DNA from: Pectobacterium atrosepticum
Lineage (GTDB): Bacteria; Pseudomonadota; Gammaproteobacteria; Enterobacterales; Enterobacteriaceae
Assembly: GCA_019056595.1 (NCBI GenBank)
Contig: CP036163.1
Span: 2,294,001 to 2,358,000, forward strand
Length of the DNA: 64,000 nt
Reading direction: 5' to 3'
Position numbers and translations under genes: made by a program. Positions 29,496 through 40,271 of the stretch are shown here, piece after piece. Numbering within the stretch: position 1 is the stretch's first letter; the number at the start of each line of letters is the position of its first letter. A model generated the notes under the pieces. The model was given only the letters and a program-made list of their open reading frames with translations. It made no database searches and was not told the origin of the DNA.

Positions 29496-30182
29496 ATGAA
29501 TCCCCACGTTAACTGGCACGACATCGATACCGTGATACTGGATATGGATGGCACGCTGCTCGATCTGGCGTTTGACAGCTATTTCTGGCTTCAACTGGTG
29601 CCGCAGTCGCTCAGTGAAAAACGCCATATTAGCCTTGAGCAGGCACATCAGCTTATCAAGCATGAGTATAAGGCCGTTCAACACACGCTAAATTGGTATT
29701 GCTTCGATTACTGGTCAGAACGTCTCGATCTGGATATCTATCAAATGACGACAGATATCGGCACGCGAGCCCGATTGCGCGATGACACTACGCCGTTTTT
29801 AGCGGCGCTGCGCGAGTACGGCAAGGAGACAATTCTGCTAACCAATGCCCATCCACACAGTCTGGCGGTGAAAATCGAGCACACGGGGCTGGATCAGCAC
29901 CTTGATTTATTGCTTTCCACCCATACTTATGGGTATCCGAAAGAGAATCAGCGTCTGTGGCAGGCGGTACAGCAGCAAACAGGCTTCAACCCCGCCAGAA
30001 CGCTCTTCGTGGATGACAGCGAGCCAATTCTGGATGCTGCGAAAACGTTCGGTATCCATTACTGTCTGGGCGTGCGTAATCCAGATTCCGGCCAACAGGA
30101 AAAGGCATTCCTGCAACATCCGTCAATGAACGACTATCTTGCATTGCTACCAGCCCTGCGTCACTCCGTTAACGTAGGGTAA
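29496..30182 (+). CDS. yrfG: GMP/IMP nucleotidase YrfG (HAD family)
   Basis: 228 aa (E. coli YrfG 222). HAD motifs: VILDMDGTLLDLAFD (about 11), ILLTNAHP (about 110), Lys in YGYPKENQ, and LFVDDSEPILDAA (about 169). It dephosphorylates purine nucleotides in the cytoplasm. Position between igaA and hslR is as in E. coli. Confidence 0.94.
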   Translation: MNPHVNWHDIDTVILDMDGTLLDLAFDSYFWLQLVPQSLSEKRHISLEQAHQLIKHEYKAVQHTLNWYCFDYWSERLDLDIYQMTTDIGTRARLRDDTTPFLAALREYGKETILLTNAHPHSLAVKIEHTGLDQHLDLLLSTHTYGYPKENQRLWQAVQQQTGFNPARTLFVDDSEPILDAAKTFGIHYCLGVRNPDSGQQEKAFLQHPSMNDYLALLPALRHSVNVG

Positions 30183-30205
30183 TGCAGGTGGCCTGAGGGG
30201 GAAAC

Positions 30206-30248
30206 ACGGTGATGAGATTCCCGCAGGGATGCCTCGCGCCGTGGTCGC
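30206..30248 (-). repeat. Dispersed hairpin repeat, copy B
   Basis: Read on the minus strand from 30248, it starts GCGACCACGG and matches 36 of 43 bases of the plus-strand copy at 50576-50618. Both copies fold into a hairpin (here stem TCCC/GGGA with GAG/CTC below), and some differences preserve pairing. It lies between yrfG and hslR. Confidence 0.65.
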
Positions 30249-30299
30249 CCCCAGTAACGCGATCCTTAAACGATTGGCATAGGGTAATCAGGGGGATTT

Positions 30300-30710
30300 A
30301 TGGCGAAAGTTACCGAGCAGGCTGACGACGCCGTTCGTCTGGACAAATGGCTCTGGGCCGCCCGTTTCTATAAAACCCGAGCGATGGCCCGCGAGATGAT
30401 CGACGGCGGCAAAGTGCACTATAACGGGCAACGCGGTAAACCGAGCAAACAGGTCGAACTGAATGCCGAGATTAAACTGCGTCAGGGAAATGACGAACGC
30501 ACGGTGATCATTGTGGCTGTCAGCGGCCAGCGTAGAAGTGCGACAGAGGCGCAGGCGCTGTATCAGGAAACGGCTGCAAGCATTGAGAAACGAGAAAAGG
30601 TGGCGCAGGCGCGGAAAATGAATGCGCTGACGATGCCACACCCCGATCGCCGCCCAGATAAAAAAGAGCGACGCGATCTGATTAAATTTAAATACAGCGA
30701 TCAAGACTAA
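30300..30710 (+). CDS. hslR: Heat-shock protein 15 (ribosome-associated S4-domain protein)
   Basis: 136 aa (E. coli 133). S4 RNA-binding domain RLDKWLWAARFYKTRAMAREMIDGGKVHYNG (about 13-43) and a basic C-terminus. It binds 50S subunits carrying a stuck nascent chain and helps rescue them. A GGGGG ribosome site is near 30290. It is followed by hslO. Confidence 0.96.
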   Translation: MAKVTEQADDAVRLDKWLWAARFYKTRAMAREMIDGGKVHYNGQRGKPSKQVELNAEIKLRQGNDERTVIIVAVSGQRRSATEAQALYQETAASIEKREKVAQARKMNALTMPHPDRRPDKKERRDLIKFKYSDQD

Positions 30711-30794
30711 CGCGCTGCGCTTAAGAGAAGCTCCGGCGATCGCTGCACAACTCATCGCCGCACCACTCATTGCGCACTACAACGAGAAAATATT

Positions 30795-31664
30795 ATGGCT
30801 CACGACCAACTACATCGTTATCTGTTTGAAAATTATGCCGTCCGTGGCGAATTGGTGACAGTTAACGAAACGTATCAACGTATTTTGACCAACCACGACT
30901 ATCCGGCTGCGGTACAAACACTGCTGGGCGAAATGCTGGTTGCCACCAGTCTACTGACGGCAACGCTGAAATTCAGCGGCGATATTACCGTTCAACTTCA
31001 GGGTGATGGCCCGCTGAAGCTGGCAGTCATCAACGGCAACCACCTGCAGCAGATGCGCGGCGTTGCCCGTCTGCAAGGCGATATCGCACCGGGGAGTTCG
31101 CTGAAAGAAATGGTCGGCAATGGCTATCTGGTCATTACGATTACGCCGACCGACGGCGAACGTTATCAAGGCGTCGTTGGCTTAGAAGGTGAAACCGTTG
31201 CTGAATGTCTGGAAAGCTATTTCCAGCAATCCGAACAGTTGCCTACGCGGCTGTTTATCCGTACCGGACAGCACGAAGGCAATCCGGTCGCCGCTGGCAT
31301 GCTGCTACAGGTACTGCCTGCGCAGGATGCCGAGCGTAACGATTTTGATCATCTGGCCCAGCTCACCGCGACGGTCAAAGCTGAGGAGTTGTTTACCCTG
31401 CCAGCCAACGAGGTGCTGTACCGCCTTTACCATCAGGAAGAGGTAACCGTGTATGAGCCGCAGGATGTCGAGTTCCAGTGTCACTGTTCGCGCGATCGCT
31501 GCGCTAATGCATTAATGACGCTGTCCGATCAGGAAATCAATGAGATGATCGAGCAGGACGGTGAAATCGATATGCACTGTGATTATTGTGGCACACACTA
31601 CCTGTTTAACTCACTGGACATCCGTGCGATTCGGCACGATTCATCAGGAAACCTGTTGCATTAA
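30795..31664 (+). CDS. hslO: Redox-regulated chaperone Hsp33
   Basis: 289 aa (E. coli 292). The C-terminal redox switch is intact: CHC (FQCHCSRDR, about 231-233) and CDYC (MHCDYCG, about 263-266) ligate zinc when reduced and form disulfides on oxidation, activating the holdase. A hairpin terminator follows directly. Confidence 0.97.
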   Translation: MAHDQLHRYLFENYAVRGELVTVNETYQRILTNHDYPAAVQTLLGEMLVATSLLTATLKFSGDITVQLQGDGPLKLAVINGNHLQQMRGVARLQGDIAPGSSLKEMVGNGYLVITITPTDGERYQGVVGLEGETVAECLESYFQQSEQLPTRLFIRTGQHEGNPVAAGMLLQVLPAQDAERNDFDHLAQLTATVKAEELFTLPANEVLYRLYHQEEVTVYEPQDVEFQCHCSRDRCANALMTLSDQEINEMIEQDGEIDMHCDYCGTHYLFNSLDIRAIRHDSSGNLLH

Positions 31665-31671
31665 TCTTTTT

Positions 31672-31700
31672 AACGGGTACGGATGTACCCGTTTTATTTT
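31672..31700 (+). terminator. Rho-independent terminator after hslO
   Basis: 9-bp stem AACGGGTAC / GTACCCGTT with a GGAT loop, followed by TTATTTT, 8 bp after the hslO stop. Confidence 0.9.
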
Positions 31701-31861
31701 GCTTATTCTCCCGCCTGCAAACCACCGTGGTTATTTTTCAAACACCATGAATAAGCAAAGTTATTAATGAATTTATTTAATTTTATGATTGCTATCGCGG
31801 TTAAAATAAGCTCACTCCCTACAATGTTTAGTAGTACGACTATAACTTGAGGAGTAGCAAC

Positions 31862-33481
31862 ATGCAGATCAACGGTATTACCCCGCAAGCCCTAGCTGCT
31901 TATGGAATCCATGATGTCCGCGATATTGTCTACAATCCCAGCTATGAACTGCTTTTTAAAGAAGAACGTTCCCCTACCCTACAAGGCTATGAACGCGGCA
32001 TCGAAACCCAACTGGGTGCAGTAGCCGTCGATACTGGCATCTTTACCGGCCGTTCCCCGAAAGACAAATACATCGTGCGCGATGACGTTACCCGCGACAC
32101 CGTGTGGTGGTCCGATCAAGGCAAAGGTAAGAATGATAACCACCCATTGAGTCAGGAAACCTGGACGCACCTGAAAGAACTCGTCACCACGCAACTGTCC
32201 GGCAAGCGGTTGTTCATCATCGATGCTTTCTGTGGCGCCAATCCAGACAGCCGCCTCAGCGTGCGTTTCGTGACGGAAGTAGCCTGGCAGGCGCATTTCG
32301 TCAAAAACATGTTTATCCGTCCGAGCGATGAAGAACTGGAAGGTTTTGAACCGGATTTCATCGTGATGAACGGTGCAAAATGCACTAATCCGAACTGGCA
32401 GGAACAGGGGCTAAACTCTGAGAACTTTGTCGCGTTCAACCTGACGGAACGCATCCAGCTGATTGGCGGCACCTGGTACGGTGGCGAAATGAAGAAAGGG
32501 ATGTTCTCCATCATGAACTACCTGCTGCCGTTAAAAGGCATCGCCTCGATGCACTGCTCGGCAAACGTCGGCGAAAAAGGCGATGTGGCGGTCTTCTTCG
32601 GCCTGTCCGGTACGGGTAAAACCACGCTCTCTACCGATCCGAAACGCCAATTGATTGGCGATGACGAACACGGCTGGGACGACGATGGCGTCTTCAACTT
32701 TGAAGGCGGCTGCTACGCCAAAACCATCAAGCTGTCCAAAGAAGCAGAGCCGGATATCTTCGGTGCCATCAAACGCGATGCGCTGCTGGAAAACGTCACC
32801 GTGCTGGCAGACGGCGCAGTGGACTTCAACGACGGTTCCAAAACGGAGAATACCCGCGTCTCTTACCCGATCTACCATATCCACAATATTGTTAAACCGG
32901 TCTCCAAAGCAGGTCACGCGACCAAAGTGATCTTCCTGACGGCGGACGCGTTCGGCGTGTTGCCACCTGTTTCTCGCCTGACATCCGATCAGACGCAGTA
33001 TCACTTCCTGTCCGGCTTTACCGCCAAACTGGCGGGAACTGAGCGCGGCGTGACGGAGCCGACACCAACCTTCTCCGCCTGCTTTGGCGCGGCATTCCTA
33101 ATGCTGCACCCAACGCAGTACGCTGAAGTGCTGGTGAAACGAATGAAAGCATCAGGCGCGCAGGCCTATCTGGTGAATACCGGCTGGAACGGCAGCGGCA
33201 AACGTATCTCAATCAAGGATACGCGAGGGATTATTGACGCCATTCTGAATGGCAGCATTGATGATGCAGAAATGCAGACACTGCCGGTCTTCGATTTGGC
33301 GATCCCGACCTCGCTGCCCGGCGTCAATCCTGACATTCTCGATCCACGTGATACCTACGCGAGCATCGAACAGTGGCAGGAAAAAGCGGACGATCTGGCC
33401 CAACGCTTTATCACCAACTTCGATAAATACACCGATGCACCAGCAGGTGCCGCGCTGGTGAAAGCAGGACCGAAGCGGTAA
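31862..33481 (+). CDS. pckA: Phosphoenolpyruvate carboxykinase (ATP)
   Basis: 539 aa from ATG 31862 ([11 protein letters not shown]), preceded by GAGGAG; E. coli PckA is 540. A start at 31847 is in frame but overlaps the ribosome site. Motifs: [12 protein letters not shown] (substrate Arg, about 60), P-loop [11 protein letters not shown] (about 248) and [21 protein letters not shown] (kinase-2 and metal sites, about 268). It catalyses oxaloacetate + ATP to PEP for gluconeogenesis. Confidence 0.98.
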   Translation: MQINGITPQALAAYGIHDVRDIVYNPSYELLFKEERSPTLQGYERGIETQLGAVAVDTGIFTGRSPKDKYIVRDDVTRDTVWWSDQGKGKNDNHPLSQETWTHLKELVTTQLSGKRLFIIDAFCGANPDSRLSVRFVTEVAWQAHFVKNMFIRPSDEELEGFEPDFIVMNGAKCTNPNWQEQGLNSENFVAFNLTERIQLIGGTWYGGEMKKGMFSIMNYLLPLKGIASMHCSANVGEKGDVAVFFGLSGTGKTTLSTDPKRQLIGDDEHGWDDDGVFNFEGGCYAKTIKLSKEAEPDIFGAIKRDALLENVTVLADGAVDFNDGSKTENTRVSYPIYHIHNIVKPVSKAGHATKVIFLTADAFGVLPPVSRLTSDQTQYHFLSGFTAKLAGTERGVTEPTPTFSACFGAAFLMLHPTQYAEVLVKRMKASGAQAYLVNTGWNGSGKRISIKDTRGIIDAILNGSIDDAEMQTLPVFDLAIPTSLPGVNPDILDPRDTYASIEQWQEKADDLAQRFITNFDKYTDAPAGAALVKAGPKR

Positions 33482-33505
33482 ACCGCTCGCCAGCAAATGT
33501 ATGTA

Positions 33506-33534
33506 AAAAAGGCGCGGATTCCGCGCCTTTTTCG
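33506..33534 (+). terminator. Rho-independent terminator after pckA
   Basis: 12-bp stem AAAAAGGCGCGG / CCGCGCCTTTTT with an ATT loop, beginning 24 bp after the pckA stop. Confidence 0.93.
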
Positions 33535-33575
33535 TATTGCTACAAGGGTTGTCGAGCGGTAGTAACGGATAGATC

Positions 33576-33640
33576 GTAAAGACGCTGTAAACACATCCCT
33601 GTGCGCTCGGCTTGCGCCATCCCTGGCGCAAACGCTTTAC
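33576..33640. repeat. Twin-hairpin intergenic repeat (multi-branched fold)
   Basis: Outer arms GTAAAG (33576-33581) and CTTTAC (33635-33640) enclose two hairpins that share the same TCCC loop: CACA-TCCC-TGTG (33592-33603) and TTGCGCCA-TCCC-TGGCGCAA (33612-33631). It lies between the convergent pckA and envZ genes. From memory, similar elements are common in soft-rot genomes; this cannot be verified here. Confidence 0.6.
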
Positions 33641-33753
33641 TCTTCTATTCCGTTACTCCCGTTTTCATTCAGCAAATAAGTTGTCAACGATCTGAACCCG
33701 CACCTTCTTTATTAATACCGGAACAGATTTAGTACCGGCACTGGCGAGAAGGC

Positions 33754-35831
<2,078 letters not shown>

Positions 35832-36162
35832 TCTCTTTCTCCAAAGGCGTAATAGCGCCGACGCTGCTATTGTTCAGAAACACACGAATTACTGACAGTC
35901 GTTTCTGGTATACATTCTAGGCAAAATTGTTACAAAGCATATTAAAATTCGTGTAATCAATCATTTCCTGTGCTGTCAGTCATAAAATCATCGGCGATTT
36001 ATGCAGGTTGTGGTTAGCGAAGATTGTCGTTTACGAAGATTATAGTAACGCTGCCGCCAATAAAAAGGCACCGTGGCGGCAAAAGTAGGAGAAAAGAGAG
36101 GCGGGAGGGTATTGCCGCCCGGATTCAGGGCGACAGCGTGAAGCGCTTAACGCAAGAGGTGA
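35832..36162. other. Intergenic region between ompR and the siderophore-type operon
   Basis: 331 bp. It contains the ompR leader and promoter (minus strand, right end) and the 3' end of the 46926-36163 operon. An 8-bp inverted repeat TGCCGCCA / TGGCGGCA (36052-36059, 36074-36081) has a 14-base loop. No T-run follows on either strand, so it is not a clear terminator. Confidence 0.4.
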
Positions 36163-36573
36163 TTAGCGCATGAGTTCATCAAGCACAACACTCACCGACG
36201 GCAGTGCGGGCAGGAAAAGGTGACGCGTCGTTTTGTAGGGAAACAGGCTCTTTTCCGTCACAATCGTCTGCATGATCAGATTCTTGCAAAAAGGCTGCCC
36301 AGTCCTCCAGTGGTAAACGGACACGCGGGGATCGTCATAATCAAGCAGCGCACAAGGAATATGCTTTAATCCCAGCTCGGTGGCCGCACGTAACCGATGG
36401 TTGCCATCCATGATAATCCCCGTTTCTTTTTCTATCGGCACAGGCGTCGTCCAGCAACCACAGCGACAAATGTCCTCCATCAGACATTCCACGTTCGACA
36501 TATCAACATTTTCCGAGGGCAACAGGAACTGCACGGGCGTAAGGGCAATATGGTAGGTCATACTTTCAAACAT
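36163..36573 (-). CDS. Short SbnI-like ParB/Srx-fold protein, probable serine kinase domain
   Basis: 136 aa with an excellent ribosome site (AGGAGGTGGAGA then ATG). The ParB-nuclease-like motif IIMDGNHRLRAATELGLKHIPCALLDYDD (about 50-78) is followed by VYHWRTGQPF. This matches the layout of the N-terminal half of SbnI, the staphyloferrin B locus protein that phosphorylates free serine to O-phosphoserine. SbnI is about 254 aa; the C-terminal half is missing here, so this is a minimal ParB-fold unit. It is the last gene of the operon. O-phosphoserine is the substrate of SbnA, whose homologue is encoded upstream in the same operon. Assignment is by motif and context and not proven; a regulator is the alternative. 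Confidence 0.65.
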   Translation of the reverse strand: MFESMTYHIALTPVQFLLPSENVDMSNVECLMEDICRCGCWTTPVPIEKETGIIMDGNHRLRAATELGLKHIPCALLDYDDPRVSVYHWRTGQPFCKNLIMQTIVTEKSLFPYKTTRHLFLPALPSVSVVLDELMR

Positions 36574-36635
36574 TCTCCACCTCCTGACGTAACGGTCACG
36601 CGCAGCACCGACATGACGCCGGCGCTGCCTCTCAT

Positions 36636-37787
36636 TTACGGCGCAAGACTGACGAAGTAGCCCGGCTGGTAGTCAACCGGTAAAAACTGCTGATGAAGCT
36701 GGCGGAAGGTGTCATCCGCGTTGAGATCGCGAAATAAGTCTGGGTGAAACCACTCAGCCAGTTGCTGAATCGCGATAAAATCATACGGGCCGTTGTAAAA
36801 TTGATGCCAGATGGCATGGAACTCACGTTTCTGTTTCGCAATAATGTTGGTATAAGCCGGACGCCCTAGAAACCATTCAAGCCGCTTTCGCCCTTCCGTC
36901 ATATCCTGCCCCGGCCCTAACCCAATCCAACGTCCACCGGGCACAAAGGCTTCAAAGTTGCCGCTGGTGATCACCACGATCTCGGGGTTTTCCACAATCA
37001 CCTGTTCAGGATGCATTTGCATGAAGGTATTCGGCGCGTTTTTCGCTGCCACGTTGTCGCCACCAGCCAACTGCACGAACTTACCGAAGTTATCTCGGCC
37101 AAACGTCAGGCAGCACTCATCGGTGTAGCCACCCAGTCGCTCAATGAACACGCGCGGAGAACGCGGGTGTTTCGCTGCCAACACGTCGGAAACACGTTTT
37201 AGCTGCGCCTCACGGAATGCGAGAAAGGCTTCGGCACGGGCCTCCTGATTAAACAACGTGCCGAGCAGGCGCATGGTCGGCGCGGTGTTTTCCAGCGGGT
37301 GATAGCGGAAATCAACGTAGACGATCGGGATACCGACGCTGTCCAGTATCCGGTCGTAGCCCGCATCGACAATCGCCCGCTGCGCCTCAATGTTCATAAT
37401 GATGACGTCCGGCTTCAGCGACACCGCCTGCTCCACGTCAAACGTGCCTTTCTCCGTGCCATCAAACGTCGGAATCGTCGCCAGTTGAGGAAAACGATCG
37501 CGATACTGATGCCACGTTGCCGGATCGGACTGAATCAGATCGCGCCGCCAGGCAACAATCCTTTTCGCCGGATCTTCTTTGTCGAGCATGGCGACCAGAT
37601 AAAGCTGACGCCCCTCGCCCAGCATCACACGCTGCACTGGCGTGTTGACTCTCACTTCACGCCCCAACACATCCTTGATGACGGTTGACGTTTGCTCAGC
37701 CTGTCCCGCCAGCGGCGACAGGAATGCCATCAGCAGCGCACTCAGGAATAACGGACGGCAACGCTGCCGCTTCCAACGATTAAACAT
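36636..37787 (-). CDS. Periplasmic binding protein of an iron/siderophore ABC importer (TroA/FhuD-like)
   Basis: 383 aa from ATG 37787 (MFNRWKRQRC), overlapping the MFS gene by 8 bp. Signal peptide PLFLSALLMAFLSPLAGQA, then TVIKDVLGREVRVNTPVQRVML, the typical start of Peripla_BP_2 proteins, and SLKPDVIIMNIEAQ (about 130). It probably binds the ferric siderophore, or iron, in the periplasm. No permease or ATPase gene is present in the operon, so it must borrow components encoded elsewhere. Confidence 0.85.
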   Translation of the reverse strand: MFNRWKRQRCRPLFLSALLMAFLSPLAGQAEQTSTVIKDVLGREVRVNTPVQRVMLGEGRQLYLVAMLDKEDPAKRIVAWRRDLIQSDPATWHQYRDRFPQLATIPTFDGTEKGTFDVEQAVSLKPDVIIMNIEAQRAIVDAGYDRILDSVGIPIVYVDFRYHPLENTAPTMRLLGTLFNQEARAEAFLAFREAQLKRVSDVLAAKHPRSPRVFIERLGGYTDECCLTFGRDNFGKFVQLAGGDNVAAKNAPNTFMQMHPEQVIVENPEIVVITSGNFEAFVPGGRWIGLGPGQDMTEGRKRLEWFLGRPAYTNIIAKQKREFHAIWHQFYNGPYDFIAIQQLAEWFHPDLFRDLNADDTFRQLHQQFLPVDYQPGYFVSLAP

Positions 37788-39030
37788 TTTCGATATTTCC
37801 CTTCGTCGAGAGAGAGTCATGTTTTTCCGCCTGTATCCGCAGACGTCGTAGCAGCATCAGAGCGACCAGGAAGGTCACCAGATACGCGACGCCAACGCAG
37901 AAGAATAGCGAACGTAGTCCGGGGGAATAGAGAACTAATCCGCCCAAAGAAATGCCAAGAATCGAGGCAAATTGGCTGACGCTTTGCGCCACGCCGAGTA
38001 TATAACCCTGCTGCCCGGCACCCGCTGCACGCGAAATCAGCGCCATCAGAACCGGCGTGGTAGCCCCAAGCAGCACACCCCACAGGAAATAAAGCGGGAT
38101 GAAAATCGCAACATTCAGCATCGTGGCAGCGGTCAATGTCACGATGGCGCAGGCCAGCATGACCACACACAGGCGGCTCAGCGTCTGCGACAGCGAGAGG
38201 TTTTCAAAATAGCGCGCCCATAGTGACGCAGAGACGATCACGCCGGTCGCCTGCAAGCCATAGCACAGGCCGATCACCCACTTATCCACCTGAAAGAAGC
38301 CGTCCATGTAGAGGGAAAACGGCGTTTGCGGAATCATGCGGCTGGTCAGCAGAAGGCCAGAAATCAGCAACAGGCCGGGAATCGGCGACAGCGCCCAAAG
38401 CCGCTTGCGGGGAATGTCTTTTGCCTGCGCGTTCTCGTTCGGAACAGCAGAAATCACGGGTGTAACATGCGGCAAGAACAGCGCCACGGTAATACCACAT
38501 AGCGCGCACAGGATCGCGGCACTCAGGTTGATCCAGAAGAAGTTCAGATAATCGAGAATCAGTCCACCGACAATCGCTCCCAGCAGCGATCCCACGTTGG
38601 TGGAAACCTGAAGCCAGGCAAACAGCCGCGTGCGCTGTAACGGACTAACTACTGCGACGCCATATGCCTGCGCGGGCGCAATATAACCCGCACAGGCACC
38701 CTGAATAAAACGCAGTGCGATTATCGTCCAGATGTCATTTGCCCACGCTAACCCAAGCTGGGTCAACGCCAGCCCGAACAGCGCGCGGATCATCATGGCC
38801 TTGTTGCCCAACCGATCGCCCATTCGTCCCCAGAAGGCGCTGGTCAGCATAATACCCAGCATCGGCCCGATGTAGACGGCAATCCCCGCGATACTCAGTT
38901 CAGCACCGGACGACATGCTTTCCAGATGCAGCGGCCAAAACGGCCCGCTCATCTCCATCGCCCCCATCGCCACCAGTTGTACAACAAACATAAAGTGGAT
39001 GATGAACGCGACCTGTCCGGTCAAACGCAT
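37780..39030 (-). CDS. MFS transporter, probable siderophore exporter (SbnD/PvsC-like)
   Basis: 416 aa with twelve hydrophobic segments and the MFS motif between TM2 and TM3 (GRMGDRLGNKAMMIRALFG, about 68-87). Ribosome site AAGGAA. Located in a siderophore biosynthesis operon, between the opine dehydrogenase and binding-protein genes, so export of the product from the cytoplasm is the likely job, as for SbnD. It overlaps the downstream gene. Confidence 0.85.
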   Translation of the reverse strand: MRLTGQVAFIIHFMFVVQLVAMGAMEMSGPFWPLHLESMSSGAELSIAGIAVYIGPMLGIMLTSAFWGRMGDRLGNKAMMIRALFGLALTQLGLAWANDIWTIIALRFIQGACAGYIAPAQAYGVAVVSPLQRTRLFAWLQVSTNVGSLLGAIVGGLILDYLNFFWINLSAAILCALCGITVALFLPHVTPVISAVPNENAQAKDIPRKRLWALSPIPGLLLISGLLLTSRMIPQTPFSLYMDGFFQVDKWVIGLCYGLQATGVIVSASLWARYFENLSLSQTLSRLCVVMLACAIVTLTAATMLNVAIFIPLYFLWGVLLGATTPVLMALISRAAGAGQQGYILGVAQSVSQFASILGISLGGLVLYSPGLRSLFFCVGVAYLVTFLVALMLLRRLRIQAEKHDSLSTKGNIENV

Positions 39031-39103
39031 GCGTCAATTCCTTCTGGTTCCACGGTGTCACCCTGCCACATTTCAGCCACTGTCATCATTTCGCCCAATC
39101 CCA

Positions 39104-40261
39104 TCATCTCAACCCATGCGGCGGAAAATAGTCGGGACGATCCTGCGTGGACACGCCCATGTAATCGCTGCACCACCGATAAACCTCTTCAATGTACGGA
39201 ACGCTAACCGCCAAATTCTCCGCAAGGGTCACTAACAGGCTCAGGCCGTAGGCGATATCCTCCTGAAACACGCGGTGCTGCGTATCAAACACGTACCCGC
39301 CAGCGTTATGCTTTCGCAACGGCAGACCGATGCCGTGGTAGGCCTGATTGGTACGCAACACAGAGAGCATCGTGTGCGCATCAGCAATCTGATCGCCATA
39401 GGCATCGATAATCTCCTGCTTGAGCGGCAGTACCGAATTCAGCCGCACGCCGAGCCGCGTCTCCAGCGCCGTACACAGCCGCTGATTCTCTTCATCCATA
39501 CGTTCCAGATAATATGCACCCAGCTCAGGGCAATCGTTCCACCAGCACAGCGATTGAGGAAATGATCGGGCATGCCACTGACCGTAGGGACCGATCAGGC
39601 CATAAATCACTGCACTGTGCATAATCGGGTTACCCGGTGTCAGTGTGATCTCCAGATAATCCGGCAACAGCACCACGGGCGCGGAATACAATCGTTGCAA
39701 CAGCGCCATCAGCGCCTGTTGGCTCACAGCGGTTTCGCGCCGATGCGTGGCGACATACAGCGTGGCCTTTTCGCCGCCCATCTTGATCGACTGACCCGAC
39801 AGCAAATCAAACGCAATGTGCGCGACGTCCTTCATTCCCCAGATCACCGCATTCGGCCGCGCAGCCAGCTCACGTTCGGCCAGCCAGTCAAAGCCACAAA
39901 AACCGGGGATAGCCCCAACGTAAACCGGCTTATCGGCGGGTAAATGGGAAACGATCCTCGCCAGAAGATCGGCACGGAAGTTGGCAGGAACGGTGATAAT
40001 CACGACGTCGGCGTCGCGGCAGGCTTCCGCCGGGTCGCAGGTCACGCAGTCCGGTGTCGCAGTCAGCATTTCGCCATCCGGTAGCAGCGCGTGTAGCCGT
40101 TTACCGTGCTGCTGGTAGGCTTCCGACAGACGGGAATGGCTGCCCAGTAGCGTCACCTTGACGTCCGGCAGTTGCTTAAACAGTACCGTGGCGAGATGGC
40201 CGGTCTTGCCGGCCCCGCAAATCACCACGTTAAGCGGCTGCCCGCTTAGCGTTTCGCGCAT
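39104..40261 (-). CDS. Octopine/nopaline-type opine dehydrogenase, proposed diaminopropionate-releasing enzyme
   Basis: 385 aa from ATG 40261 (MRETLSGQPLNVV), preceded by GGAGTCAAGG; a longer frame to 40399 runs into the SbnA-like gene. Rossmann motif VVICGAGKTGHLA (residues 12-24), a second-strand DADVVIITVPA, and the opine-dehydrogenase C-domain signature LTPGNPIMHSAVIYG with the catalytic His (about 212). These enzymes reversibly join an amino acid's amine to a 2-oxo acid, forming or oxidatively splitting a secondary amine. SbnA makes such a secondary amine (ACEGA), which SbnB splits to 2,3-diaminopropionate and 2-oxoglutarate. No SbnB (ornithine cyclodeaminase family) is encoded here, so I infer this enzyme takes its place. 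Synthesis of an opine is the alternative. Confidence 0.8.
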   Translation of the reverse strand: MRETLSGQPLNVVICGAGKTGHLATVLFKQLPDVKVTLLGSHSRLSEAYQQHGKRLHALLPDGEMLTATPDCVTCDPAEACRDADVVIITVPANFRADLLARIVSHLPADKPVYVGAIPGFCGFDWLAERELAARPNAVIWGMKDVAHIAFDLLSGQSIKMGGEKATLYVATHRRETAVSQQALMALLQRLYSAPVVLLPDYLEITLTPGNPIMHSAVIYGLIGPYGQWHARSFPQSLCWWNDCPELGAYYLERMDEENQRLCTALETRLGVRLNSVLPLKQEIIDAYGDQIADAHTMLSVLRTNQAYHGIGLPLRKHNAGGYVFDTQHRVFQEDIAYGLSLLVTLAENLAVSVPYIEEVYRWCSDYMGVSTQDRPDYFPPHGLR

Positions 40262-40271
40262 CCTTGACTCC

